Assembly (NCBI GenBank): GCA_001939145.1
Contig: LSRX01000518.1
Span: 76,193 to 140,192, forward strand
Length of the DNA stretch: 64,000 bases
From: Symbiodinium microadriaticum
Taxonomy: Eukaryota > Sar > Dinophyceae > Suessiales > Symbiodiniaceae
Reading direction: 5' to 3'
This document shows, piece by piece, positions 22,174 through 34,438 of this stretch. A program made the position numbers and the translations under genes. The notes beneath the pieces were generated by a model, which worked only from the letters and a program-made list of their open reading frames with translations, made no database searches and was not told the DNA's origin. Numbering within the stretch: position 1 is the stretch's first letter; each line of letters starts with the position of its first letter.

Positions 22174-23106
22174 TTGCCGGCGGCCAAGATCGCCAGAAGC
22201 CCCGGGATCTATTCAGCACTGATGAGTGTTTTGGCTTCCCGTCATCTTTGGCAAGACTCTCTAGCCCTTCTGCGAGATGCGGAGGAAGGCAGCTACTTGA
22301 AACTGGACGCAGCCGTTTACAACTCTGCAATAACAACGTGCGCGAGAGCCTCGCGGTGGCAGTGGTCTCTCTGGCTGCTTGCTTACCTGCGGGAGGCAGA
22401 TGCAGGCCGCACTCCAAGCCGCCCGAATCCGAATGTGATAAGCTACAATGCGGCTATTCATGCCTGCGAGCGGCGAGGTTTGTGGGAGCAGGCACTTTGT
22501 TTGCTGGAAAGCCTTTCTAGAGCTATACAGGTTCGTTCATCCTCCTTAAACGTCGCGATGAGTGCCTGTGAGAAGGGGCAGCAGTGGCAGGCGACGTTGT
22601 TCTTGTTCAGCCGCTTTTCGCACTTTTGCTGTGACCGCACTTTGGTGAGCTACGGTGCTGCGTCCGCCGCTTGTGCGGTCAGCCAGTCCTGGGAGACAGC
22701 TTTGGAAGTTCTCTCGGAGATGCAGGGAAGGTGCGTGGGTCCAAGCAAGGAGATGTTGAACTCTCTTTTGGAGGTCTGCAAGAGGAGCTGGGCATGGCAA
22801 CAGGGCCTCCAGGTTTTTCTAGAGAGCCGTGAGCTTGGTCTGGGCTCCTTCCGACAGCGTGAAGCCCTCTGCCAGGCAGTGGAGACCAGCCAAGCCCTTT
22901 TCTGGGCTGAAACCTTGGCTCTAAGGCCCCTTTCCCTACTGGACTTGAGACGAGCCACCCTCTCTGACCAGCGCTTTGTGTGGCAGAGCTCAAGGCCTGT
23001 ACATGTGGCTTCTGCGGAATGGCTCGTTCTGGCGAATATCTTCGCTGCAGATTCTATTCGGCAATCGCTAGAGCAGCGGAACGGATTTGGAAGTCGCTGG
23101 CGGTAG
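22174..23106 (+). CDS. Pentatricopeptide-repeat (PPR) protein
   Basis: An unbroken frame of about 310 codons ends in TAG at 23104-23106. It shows successive ~35-residue helical-hairpin repeats of the P-type PPR family, with typical signatures at the expected spacing: YNSAITTCARASRWQ, ISYNAAIHACERRGLWEQ, LNVAMSACEKGQQWQ and VSYGAASAACAVSQSWE. At least six repeats are visible. The ACEKG-type repeat with W-Q/W-E ends is the style I know from dinoflagellate proteins. PPR proteins bind organellar RNA and act in its processing or editing. No organelle-targeting peptide is visible. The frame opens just after a stop at 22168, so an upstream exon is likely and the listed start is only the first in-frame position. 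The C-terminal ~100 residues are less repeat-like. Confidence 0.9.
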   Translation: MPAAKIARSPGIYSALMSVLASRHLWQDSLALLRDAEEGSYLKLDAAVYNSAITTCARASRWQWSLWLLAYLREADAGRTPSRPNPNVISYNAAIHACERRGLWEQALCLLESLSRAIQVRSSSLNVAMSACEKGQQWQATLFLFSRFSHFCCDRTLVSYGAASAACAVSQSWETALEVLSEMQGRCVGPSKEMLNSLLEVCKRSWAWQQGLQVFLESRELGLGSFRQREALCQAVETSQALFWAETLALRPLSLLDLRRATLSDQRFVWQSSRPVHVASAEWLVLANIFAADSIRQSLEQRNGFGSRWR

Positions 23107-23500
23107 CAACCCAGATGTAGCTGCAACTGCAGGCTCAGCAAAAGAAGGTGTGCTCAAAAAATAAAAGACCGCTTTTGCTGCGGGCAAGGTTGGGGCAGGC
23201 AAGGAGAAAGCTGTACTGTACCATGATGCATGCATTTCCGGCCTGATGTTGAGCGCGCTGCGGGTTCGGCTGTCCATTTGCTGTAGTTGCAAGTCGTGCA
23301 CATCTTTCCTCTTGCTGTCATTCAGTACTCTGAATCTGAAGCGTGACTGCCTTTATTGAGAGGACTTTCTGTCGCCTGTGCAGTGGCCGCCGCCTTTCCT
23401 CTGGACAAGTGCACCGTGCTGCATTCATCGGCAGGAGAGCTCATCGAACAAACACCGCTCACAAACTACGACTGCCGCACACTGCCGCCACATCCTGCTC
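23107..23500. other. Downstream flank of the PPR gene
   Basis: Short AT-rich stretch with AATAAAAG at about 23159; no gene seen. Confidence 0.35.
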
Positions 23501-23735
23501 CTCCTCCTCCTCCGTCGTCGTCATCATCATCAACATCATCACCACCGCCATCCTCGAACCACAGTCCGAATCATCACTGCCCCGTAATCATCATCTTCAT
23601 CGCCTGTGGCAGTATCGCAGTCATTAGCTCTAAGAGGTTTGTCATCGTCGCCATAGCCATCATCATCGTCGTCGCAGTGGTCATCCTCTCTATCGCTGGT
23701 CGCAGCGCCGCTCTCGCCCTTACCTTGATGATCAT
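23501..23735. repeat. TCA/TCG/CAT triplet tract
   Basis: Imperfect TCATCA/GTCGTC triplets. Overlapping Ser/His-rich (+) and Asp-rich (-) frames are artefacts. Confidence 0.8.
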
Positions 23736-24370
23736 GTCCATAGTCGTTGTTTCGGTTGACACAGCACGCCATAGCGACAATCAGCTAGATCGATGAACTG
23801 CACCCTTTGTTGCTAGGTTATGGGGAGCTTGACGAATCCGCTGGGATTGGTCCGAAGGTACCCGGAGAAGCCCCAGGTGTTGCTGGTTTGCGGGCCGGGC
23901 AACAACGGAGGAGCCACCTGACGGCAACAAGCCATTGCAGCTCAGCCGGTGCAGTTCCATGCAGCATGCCGGCTTCTGTTCAACTTGCAAACTGCCCTCT
24001 AAAACCTGCTGGTCACTTTGAAGTATTTGCCTTTGTCTGCACCTCCAAGGATGGTCTGGTCGCTGCAAGGCATCTCCACCACTTCGGCAGAGTGCTCAGC
24101 GGTGCGGTAAAGACATCGGATGTGGCTGCCCATCACATGATGCTGATGCTGCTTTGAACTCCAGCAGACTTCAGCAGAGGAGTTCTGCAAACAATATTCT
24201 ATCTGTGAGAACCTAGAGCTGCAAATTCCTCCGGGAAAGCATTTTTTAAACATTTCTTTGCTTCATCCTGTTCCGTGAGAGTATTCCTCTGAGGCTACAG
24301 CCCTCGTGTGGTTTATCCCAAGCCGAATCAGAAGGAGCAGCTCTTCGTCCGGCCCTTGATACCAGAGGCA
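23736..24370. other. Unassigned DNA
   Basis: Competing open frames at 23807-24157 (+) and 23781-24068 (-) have no domain or splice support. Confidence 0.4.
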
Positions 24371-24379
24371 TCTTCAGAA

Positions 24380-24684
24380 TTGAAGGATTCTTGATTATTG
24401 CTACTATTCTTACTATTACCATAATAGTAATAGCAGTAGTAACAGTGATGGTAATAGCAATAATCGTTATAATAGCAATCATCGTAATAATAGTAGTAAT
24501 AGCAGTAATACTAGTAGTATTAATAGTAATAATAGTAATAATAGTAATAATAGTAATAATAGTAATAATAGTAAGAATCTAAGTAAGAATAGTAGCAGTA
24601 ATAGTAATCATAGTAATAGTAGTAATAATTGTAGTAATAGGAATAATAGTACTAGCAGTAGTCATAGTANTAGGAATAATAGTA
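24380..24684. repeat. AAT/TAG triplet tract
   Basis: About 300 bp of imperfect AATAGT triplets, with a single N at 24670, lead directly into the GTAT array. Confidence 0.9.
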
Positions 24685-24713
24685 GTATGTATGTATGTAT
24701 GTATGTATGTATG

Positions 24714-24744
<31 letters not shown>

Positions 24745-27700
24745 TGTATGTATGTATGTATGTATGTATGTATGTATGTATGTATGTATGTATGTATGTA
24801 TAATACGTATGTATGTATGTATGTATGTATGTATGTATGTATGTATGTATGTATGTATGTATAGTACGTATGTATGTATGTATGTATGTATGTATGTATG
24901 TATGTATGTATGTATGTATGTATTGCTGGTATGTATGTATGTATGTATGTATGTATGTATGTATGTATGTATGTATGTATGTATTTATTGTATGTATGTA
25001 TGTATGTATGTATGTATGTATGTATGTATGTATGTATGTATGTATGGAGAGTATGTATGTATGTATGTATGTATGTATGTATGTATGTATGTATGTATGT
25101 ATGTATAGCTTGTATGTATGTATGTATGTATGTATGTATGTATGTATGTATGTATGTATGTATGTATTGCCGGTATGTATGTATGTATGTATGTATGTAT
25201 GTATGTATGTATGTATGTATGTATGTATCAAGGGTATGTATGTATGTATGTATGTATGTATGTATGTATGTATGTATGTATGTATGTATCTATAGTATGT
25301 ATGTATGTATGTATGTATGTATGTATGTATGTATGTATGTATGTATGTATTTGGCGTATGTATGTATGTATGTATGTATGTATGTATGTATGTATGTATG
25401 TATGTATGTATTCCCGGTATGTATGTATGTATGTATGTATGTATGTATGTATGTATGTATGTATGTATGTATGCCATGTATGTATGTATGTATGTATGTA
25501 TGTATGTATGTATGTATGTATGTATGTATGTATTCTGGGTATGTATGTATGTATGTATGTATGTATGTATGTATGTATGTATGTATGTATGTATCCGCGG
25601 TATGTATGTATGTATGTATGTATGTATGTATGTATGTATGTATGTATGTATGTATGAGGCGTATGTATGTATGTATGTATGTATGTATGTATGTATGTAT
25701 GTATGTATGTATGTATTGACGGTATGTATGTATGTATGTATGTATGTATGTATGTATGTATGTATGTATGTATGTATCCCACGTATGTATGTATGTATGT
25801 ATGTATGTATGTATGTATGTATGTATGTATGTATGTATCAATGGTATGTATGTATGTATGTATGTATGTATGTATGTATGTATGTATGTATGTATGTATG
25901 GTAAGTATGTATGTATGTATGTATGTATGTATGTATGTATGTATGTATGTATGTATGTATAAGGGGTATGTATGTATGTATGTATGTATGTATGTATGTA
26001 TGTATGTATGTATGTATGTATGCTTTGTATGTATGTATGTATGTATGTATGTATGTATGTATGTATGTATGTATGTATGTATCTCAGGTATGTATGTATG
26101 TATGTATGTATGTATGTATGTATGTATGTATGTATGTATGTATTTGCAGTATGTATGTATGTATGTATGTATGTATGTATGTATGTATGTATGTATGTAT
26201 GTATGCCGGGTATGTATGTATGTATGTATGTATGTATGTATGTATGTATGTATGTATGTATGTATTCGCGGTATGTATGTATGTATGTATGTATGTATGT
26301 ATGTATGTATGTATGTATGTATGTATTGAGCGTATGTATGTATGTATGTATGTATGTATGTATGTATGTATGTATGTATGTATGTATCCCTTGTATGTAT
26401 GTATGTATGTATGTATGTATGTATGTATGTATGTATGTATGTATGTATAGGGCGTATGTATGTATGTATGTATGTATGTATGTATGTATGTATGTATGTA
26501 TGTATGTATAGTTGGTATGTATGTATGTATGTATGTATGTATGTATGTATGTATGTATGTATGTATGTATCACTAGTATGTATGTATGTATGTATGTATG
26601 TATGTATGTATGTATGTATGTATGTATGTATGCGCGGTATGTATGTATGTATGTATGTATGTATGTATGTATGTATGTATGTATGTATGTATCAGCAGTA
26701 TGTATGTATGTATGTATGTATGTATGTATGTATGTATGTATGTATGTATGTATGTGCTGTATGTATGTATGTATGTATGTATGTATGTATGTATGTATGT
26801 ATGTATGTATGTATTCGCAGTATGTATGTATGTATGTATGTATGTATGTATGTATGTATGTATGTATGTATGTATTTGGGGTATGTATGTATGTATGTAT
26901 GTATGTATGTATGTATGTATGTATGTATGTATGTATACCGAGTATGTATGTATGTATGTATGTATGTATGTATGTATGTATGTATGTATGTATGTATACT
27001 TCGTATGTATGTATGTATGTATGTATGTATGTATGTATGTATGTATGTATGTATGTATACCAAGTATGTATGTATGTATGTATGTATGTATGTATGTATG
27101 TATGTATGTATGTATGTATCGACGGTATGTATGTATGTATGTATGTATGTATGTATGTATGTATGTATGTATGTATGTATGGATGGTATGTATGTATGTA
27201 TGTATGTATGTATGTATGTATGTATGTATGTATGTATGTATCCCCTGTATGTATGTATGTATGTATGTATGTATGTATGTATGTATGTATGTATGTATGT
27301 ATAATGCGTATGTATGTATGTATGTATGTATGTATGTATGTATGTATGTATGTATGTATGTATCGGATGTATGTATGTATGTATGTATGTATGTATGTAT
27401 GTATGTATGTATGTATGTATGTATCCCTGGTATGTATGTATGTATGTATGTATGTATGTATGTATGTATGTATGTATGTATGTATTTAAGGTATGTATGT
27501 ATGTATGTATGTATGTATGTATGTATGTATGTATGTATGTATGTATGGAGAGTATGTATGTATGTATGTATGTATGTATGTATGTATGTATGTATGTATG
27601 TATGTATTGAGGGTATGTATGTATGTATGTATGTATGTATGTATGTATGTATGTATGTATGTATGTATTCGTTGTATGTATGTATGTATGTATGTATGTA

Positions 27701-29681
27701 TGTATGTATGTATGTATGTATGTATGTATTGACAGTATGTATGTATGTATGTATGTATGTATGTATGTATGTATGTATGTATGTATGTATGGTGGGTATG
27801 TATGTATGTATGTATGTATGTATGTATGTATGTATGTATGTATGTATGTATCTAGCGTATGTATGTATGTATGTATGTATGTATGTATGTATGTATGTAT
27901 GTATGTATGTATCAAGTGTATGTATGTATGTATGTATGTATGTATGTATGTATGTATGTATGTATGTATGTATGGATTGTATGTATGTATGTATGTATGT
28001 ATGTATGTATGTATGTATGTATGTATGTATGTATCGATCGTATGTATGTATGTATGTATGTATGTATGTATGTATGTATGTATGTATGTATGTATGAGGT
28101 GTATGTATGTATGTATGTATGTATGTATGTATGTATGTATGTATGTATGTATGTATACAGAGTATGTATGTATGTATGTATGTATGTATGTATGTATGTA
28201 TGTATGTATGTATGTATTTTGTGTATGTATGTATGTATGTATGTATGTATGTATGTATGTATGTATGTATGTATGTATGTTGCGTATGTATGTATGTATG
28301 TATGTATGTATGTATGTATGTATGTATGTATGTATGTATCTGGCGTATGTATGTATGTATGTATGTATGTATGTATGTATGTATGTATGTATGTATGTAT
28401 TGCGCGTATGTATGTATGTATGTATGTATGTATGTATGTATGTATGTATGTATGTATGTATGGGAGGTATGTATGTATGTATGTATGTATGTATGTATGT
28501 ATGTATGTATGTATGTATGTATGTACTGTATGTATGTATGTATGTATGTATGTATGTATGTATGTATGTATGTATGTATGTATATCCAGTATGTATGTAT
28601 GTATGTATGTATGTATGTATGTATGTATGTATGTATGTATGTATTGCTGGTATGTATGTATGTATGTATGTATGTATGTATGTATGTATGTATGTATGTA
28701 TGTATTTTGCGTATGTATGTATGTATGTATGTATGTATGTATGTATGTATGTATGTATGTATGTATCGTGCGTATGTATGTATGTATGTATGTATGTATG
28801 TATGTATGTATGTATGTATGTATGTATACGACGTATGTATGTATGTATGTATGTATGTATGTATGTATGTATGTATGTATGTATGTATATGTGGTATGTA
28901 TGTATGTATGTATGTATGTATGTATGTATGTATGTATGTATGTATGTATTCGAGGTATGTATGTATGTATGTATGTATGTATGTATGTATGTATGTATGT
29001 ATGTATGTATTTCCAGTATGTATGTATGTATGTATGTATGTATGTATGTATGTATGTATGTATGTATGTATATGAGGTATGTATGTATGTATGTATGTAT
29101 GTATGTATGTATGTATGTATGTATGTATGTATATGCCGTATGTATGTATGTATGTATGTATGTATGTATGTATGTATGTATGTATGTATGTATTCACTGT
29201 ATGTATGTATGTATGTATGTATGTATGTATGTATGTATGTATGTATGTATGTATGGTGTGTATGTATGTATGTATGTATGTATGTATGTATGTATGTATG
29301 TATGTATGTATGTATATTGAGTATGTATGTATGTATGTATGTATGTATGTATGTATGTATGTATGTATGTATGTATTGAAAGTATGTATGTATGTATGTA
29401 TGTATGTATGTATGTATGTATGTATGTATGTATGTATAGTCAGTATGTATGTATGTATGTATGTATGTATGTATGTATGTATGTATGTATGTATGTATCA
29501 GAGGTATGTATGTATGTATGTATGTATGTATGTATGTATGTATGTATGTATGTATGTATAGAAAGTATGTATGTATGTATGTATGTATGTATGTATGTAT
29601 GTATGTATGTATGTATGTATTGTATGTATGTATGTATGTATGTATGTATGTATGTATGTATGTATGTATGTATGTATGTAT
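24685..29681. repeat. 61 bp higher-order array: (GTAT)14 tracts split by variable 5-mers
   Basis: The array is 4,997 bp long and consists of exactly 82 tracts of 14 GTAT units (56 bp each) separated by 81 interruptions of exactly 5 bp. The first interruption starts at 24741 and the last at 29621; I followed the positions and found a constant +61 step with no indel. The 5-mers vary freely (for example TGCTG, TTATT, GGAGA, AGCTT, CAAGG, CCGCG, ACCGA, CGATC). By my listing 79 of 81 are distinct; only GGAGA and TGCTG occur twice. The GTAT tracts themselves show no substitution. Single Ns lie 15 bp to the left (24670) and 19 bp to the right (29700). Long Val-Cys-Met-Tyr (+) and His-Thr-Tyr-Ile (-) frames across the array are forced by the repeat. 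See findings for interpretation. Confidence 0.97.
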
Positions 29682-29830
29682 ATATATATATGTGTCTGTN
29701 GTATGTATGTATATATATACATATCTATGTATATATATATATATATATATATTTATATTTATGGCATACATATACATATACATACCTATGTGTATATATG
29801 GATATATATAGTAATACTAAAAATAATCTA
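29682..29830. repeat. TA/TATG simple repeat flank
   Basis: (TA)n, one N at 29700, a short GTAT run and further (TA)n close the simple-repeat block. Confidence 0.9.
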
Positions 29831-29860
29831 CATATGTATATACTGAAATCGGTCAGGCAG

Positions 29861-30197
29861 CATCAGGATGAAGTGGAGCGCGAGGAGCAAGCCAGCGGGG
29901 AGAGGAGCTACAAGCAGGCTTGGGGCATTTTCTCGTCAGCGGAAGTCCTGCGTCCATGGGAACATCAGCACTGCCCATAATCTAGGCGATATCGGGCATG
30001 TGGATGACAAGATAAAGAGGCGAGGGGAGCGTCATCCGCGGGCCCCCAGCGAGGAGAAGGATTTGAATGGTCTCAGTCTCGATGAAGGTGCAGCTTATCG
30101 TAGCGATTCGAATGTCGTGGCGGCTTCCCGGTCCGCCTCTCCGGAGCAGTGCAAGAGCCCAGGTGGCCAAAGAGCACTGGCTGAAAATACCAGGTGA
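29861..30197 (+). CDS. Putative 3' exons of an unrecognised gene
   Basis: About 180 bp after the GTAT array, an acceptor (GGTCAGGCAG at 29860) opens onto a charged helix (HQDEVEREEQASGERSYKQ). A second exon, after CATAATCTAG at 29985, encodes GHVDDKIKRRGERHPRAPS, then a Ser-rich disordered tail, ending in TGA at 30195-30197. Composition is typical of a disordered eukaryotic C-terminus. The junction between the two is unresolved. If real, the upstream intron of this gene contains the whole 5 kb array. Confidence 0.4.
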
Positions 30198-31392
30198 AAA
30201 TCGACTTGGGTAGAAGGAGATACACATAAATCCACATTTCAAGGACTGCTGGAATGCTCTGCAATAGGCAACAGCAGGTGTGGATTGGTGATCCATGCCT
30301 GAGGGCACCACCCGCCCTCCCCCCCACCTCATGTTTGGCTTGTTCGTCTCCCGCCTTCTTTCATGGGACTGTGCTTTGGTCTTCAAGTGTCTCTCTCATG
30401 TGTTGTGTTCTATGGTTAGTCTGTGAAATTGTCGTTGTGGGTGGAGTTTATCTGGGTATGCTTACATCTATTTGTTAGTACCATTGCCAAGCTTGTTGTG
30501 ATCGCTAATCGCTGTGCTGTTGGCCATGTACCACTGGTCTCTGGCATGGCTCCCTCGCTCCGGCGTGGTTCTCTCCTGTGCCAGCACCGACTGTCACGCG
30601 GATCAGACATTGACACCCATCGCCTCGTTCTCCTCCTCGTGGTTCGTGTTGTGACTTCCGCTCCGTTGAACCGCACCTATAACCTGATCCAAAAAAACCG
30701 ACAGTAAGGCAGATCACGAGTTCGTGCCAGCCACTAGTGCCATCTTTGACATGTGAAATTAGCCTGCATATCCAAACAATTGCGAAGGTCACAAGGAATG
30801 TGGCACCCACAGGTCTGATGAGCCAGCCGCCCTGGACCCGGGCTTGCATACTTAACCCTGCCCTCAAACGTTTTACGCGGGGCCGGGGAGAACTAAGCCT
30901 GAACCCTCTCAGCCCGGAAGCTTAAGCCGCAAGCCGTTCCATAAAGGGTACAGCGGACGCTGGGTGGGGTAGACAAGAGGATTGACCTAGGTCGACGCAT
31001 TAACGGCCTGTCAGAAGGGGTCACATGAGACTAGGGCATGATATCGGGTGATATCATTATCTGTCCGGACATAGAAAAACAACCCAGCAAAAACGCTCAT
31101 TGAAGGGCTATGAAGCTAATTTAACTCTTTGCGTCATATCGAGTCACCCGAGTGCTTGACTTGAACGTGGTGCTCATGAATTCGCGTTGCCAGACCTGGC
31201 TCCTTGACGGCGACATCAAGTCTAAGTTCTCGAATCTGGGCTGAAGACAGCTGGAGTCATGGACTACCGGAAGCACTCTCTCTATTTACATTTCTTTTCT
31301 GTTATTTGATGCCTGTAGACAGCATCCCTACTCTGCCTGGACATACCTCTAGCGCACATATCGGCAGTTTGATTCAGGTATGCAGCTCACAG
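30198..31392. other. Unassigned DNA
   Basis: No supported gene. Small frames on both strands lack domains. Confidence 0.45.
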
Positions 31393-31985
31393 GGAGCTCA
31401 TGGCTCATGACAACGGAGCTGGTGAGATCGAGGAGTACATCGAGGAGGTGGGACGCTGACATCATGTCATGGACACCGGATCTGTTGGAGCTCTGACTGC
31501 GAGCAGCAGTCCTGAGTCCTTAGCCTTGTAAATGCTGCGCCAGATGCCGCCAGCGACGGAGCCTGTGAAGCGGCTAGGCAGGGGGCCACGATGATGCAAT
31601 GCGGGGTGCGTTTTTTTGTTTGAATCGCGCGGCGTTTTGCCGTGCAGGCGATATCGTGAAGGTGGAGGAAATCCCCAGGCCGAAGCTCCTGGAGTACTTG
31701 GAGAATTCTGTGAGCTCCACTGTCATCATTGTCATGCTATACTGTATCATACTTTACTACATCGAACTAAACTGAACTGTGCCACTAAACTCGATACCAT
31801 ACCACGTTGTGCTTTTCTGACAGAACATTGCACTTTTGAGAAATACTATAGTCTGTTATACTATACTGTCTTCTACTCTATTTTACTGGCTTCGGGCTTC
31901 CTTTCAAAGGCCGGGGTCCTCGGCCTCAACGGCTTTCGACTCCAGACCCGGCTCCGCAGTGAGGCCAGGAGAAGGGGCAAAAATA
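31393..31985 (+). CDS. Three putative short exons of one gene
   Basis: Three segments have clean borders. 31393-31447: acceptor CAGCTCACAG, donor GTGGGA, encoding MAHDNGAGEIEEYIEE. 31648-31709: acceptor TTGCCGTGCAG, donor GTGAGC, encoding GDIVKVEEIPRPKLLEYLEN. 31910-31985: acceptor CTTCCTTTCAAAG, donor GTAAGA, basic. Both outer splice sites are good for all three, which is unlikely by chance. The encoded protein is acidic and helical, and I do not recognise it. A TTTAGGG-type block (about 32000-32060) starts right after the last donor. Confidence 0.45.
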
Positions 31986-31999
31986 GTAAGACGAGTTCA

Positions 32000-32060
32000 G
32001 GGCTTAGAGTTTAGGGTTCAGGGTTTAGAGTTTAGGGTTTAAGGTTTAGGGTTTTAGGCC
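32000..32060. repeat. Interstitial telomere-like block (TTTAGGG)
   Basis: About eight degenerate TTTAGGG units, immediately downstream of a putative donor site. Confidence 0.85.
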
Positions 32061-33760
32061 TATGAGGGTTACTATAAGGGTTACTAGGTGTTTTGAAGTG
32101 TGTGTAGGTATATTAGAGGTATTACTATAGCAATGGTTTTGTAGTTCCGACAAAAAGGATCTTTTTTGGGGGATGAAAACAAAATGAAAGGCCGCAAACT
32201 TTGCACTCAGCAAGAGCTTCCATCGCATCTGCAAGCAGTTGCCCCAACTGTACTTGCACTTCTGTAGACCCGGGAAAAGCAAGAGGGGACAGGAACTGTA
32301 ACTGGAGCTCTGCAAGGGCGTTTGTCCAGATGGAACGAGACCGTCCTTGCAACAAACAGAAAGCTGAATCCCAGGTAGGACTCCGAGAGATCGCCGGTAG
32401 TCGTGGCGAGCCAGCAAACTAGCAATGAGGGGGACGGCCGGCCGCAGTGAGAAATTCAGAAGACTGGGAAGGACCATCTCGCTGGAGGGGGGGCTGGCTT
32501 TTGACGCTGGTGCATGCACCGACAAGAAACCGACCGTGGCGCTAATGTGCAGGTAACCGACCGAGTCGTGATGTCAGTACTATAGATGAGAGGAGCCTTT
32601 GTGGAAAGCCTCCCGACTTCCTGTCTGGATTCGGGCATGCCGCTTTGTCCACTGGCTTCGTCATAGACGGCTTCCACATGATGTGCTAGTACAATAGGTC
32701 CTTGACCTTGTGCACACTCGATCCTTTCCGTGTTTCCGAAGTGGTTCGTCCCAACCCGTGCCACTCCTCTTGCTCCTGACATTACAGTATAGTTCTCAAA
32801 CACCAGCCCTCAAGGATTTAGGGAACGGTATGGCCACTCGTCCTAACCTAACCCTAAAACCCTAAACCCTGAACCCCTCCATTATTCCTGCTTTGGGAGC
32901 GGTTTCCCGCTGGCGGCGAGGCCCGGTTCTGCGATGTCATGGGAGACCGGCCGGCCCCAATCTGCGAGGCCAAGAGCTTTAAAATTATACTATACTATAC
33001 GATACTATTTTTTGTATTATAATATATTATATATTATATTATCTTTTATACTATATATTATATTATATAAGAACCCTCTCCCTCTCCCCTCAGCCAGAGG
33101 TTGAGAGAGTTTGACTTTCCTTCGAAGTCTGATCGACGGCTCTGCCTTGTCTCTTATCGCTTGTCTGGCGCAATGAGCCATGAAACTTCTGGCAGGCCCC
33201 TTCTCACAGCTTTGCACTACATGCGTGACTTCGATGTCTTTGGTCCCTCAGTAGGCTGATGCTTCTTCGGCATACGACGTTCAAACTATCATAGCAGATG
33301 TTCCTCATGGACTTGTGCTCAAAATCCAAGCCATCGTGCAGGCTTGAGGCTTAACTACGGGTTGTTGTGTCTGGGCTCAGTAGGCTTTCCACAAATTCAA
33401 AAAACAGGGCCTGGGGTGCACTTGTGCAGCAGACTATCATGCAGACTTTTCTTCGAACCTTCAGGCGACCGTACCCACCACTGTCCAGGCCGGGAGGGCG
33501 ATAGTGGCCTGAGATCTCGAGCTTTTGCAGCAGCGAAGGCTCACACTCCAACCTTCGCTGGGACGAAGACAGCTTTCCTCTGACATGCGCTTGCTAACCG
33601 GCTGAGAACATTGAGGAAGGATAGTATACCACCTAAAACTAAACAATTTAGACCAACTCCAATAAGAAATCAACTGCAATATGAACGCCACTTCTAGCAC
33701 GAGCAGGGAGAGGAGCACCCCACACCCGAAACGGCCCGAAACCCTAGACCCCTAAATCCT
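32061..33760. other. Unassigned DNA with telomere-like and AT-rich patches
   Basis: A CCCTAAA block lies at about 32840-32877 and a TATAC/TATA-rich patch at about 32985-33070. A possible exon near 32893-32980 (AGGEARFCDVMGDRPAPI) lacks firm borders. Minus-strand frames at 32046-32525 and 32456-32803 have no domain. Confidence 0.45.
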
Positions 33761-34117
33761 AAGCTAAAGCCTGCGCTGTGCTTGCCAGGCCCACCTCAGC
33801 TGTTGTTCGACCCTCAAGGCCATCCTCGGCCAGGTCGGGAGCCCGGCAAGCCGATTTCCGGTGGCATGGACTGGGAAGCTCATAGGGAGTCTAGGAATGT
33901 TTAGGGTTTAGGGTTCGGGGAGCTTGGGAAGGGCCTCAAAGTCCCAGAGCCTGTCTCAGGCCGCAATCGACTTTGCCGGCTGTCTCGCCGAGTGTTACCA
34001 GCCCTGCTCCCAGGCTGTTGATTTTTGGACTCGGAGTCCTCTGTGCGTGCTGAGCGAAGTAGAGACCCAAAACCCTAAACCCTACTGTGTTTTAGGGTTT
34101 AAGTGGAGAGGGTGCAG

Positions 34118-34194
34118 ATTTTTACGACAAGCTCTCCATGGCCCCGATCGCTGTGGCATCCGTGGTCGGCTTCAAGTTGCGAGAGACCGAATGG
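34118..34194 (+). CDS. Putative exon between telomere-like block and GTAGCA donor
   Basis: After GAGAGGGTGCAG a frame encodes DFYDKLSMAPIAVASVVGF and LRETEW, up to a GTAGCA donor at 34195. Composition is protein-like; no family is recognised. A CCCTAAA block followed by a TTTAGGG block (34068-34100, inverted relative to each other) lies just upstream. Confidence 0.35.
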
Positions 34195-34438
34195 GTAGCA
34201 ACAACAGAAAAACACTGGATATGAGGTTTCAGTGTTGTGGAAGTGTCCGCGGACGGCAATGGCAACAACATGCAGCAACCAAGGTGAGGATACTGGCACC
34301 AGAAGCTCACAAGATCCAAGGCAATTCTGTTGCGGGTTCCTGCAGTCTTGCGGGTGGGAGGGTTTAGAAGATCAGCGCGAAATCTTGCCCAGATGATCAT
34401 GCAGCTGTTTCACTGTGTGTCTCCGCTATCCCTGGCAG

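Noticed and set aside
24685..29681. CRISPR-like array (regular repeat, variable spacer)
   Set aside because: Spacers are 5 nt, the repeat is a pure tetranucleotide, the host is eukaryotic and there are no cas genes. The resemblance is only formal.
24662..29980. Very long open reading frames (up to 874 codons) of Val-Cys-Met-Tyr or Ile-His-Thr-Tyr repeats
   Set aside because: They exist only because a 61 bp period (not divisible by 3) of GTAT has no stop in these frames; all frames read the same peptide. There is no coding evidence.
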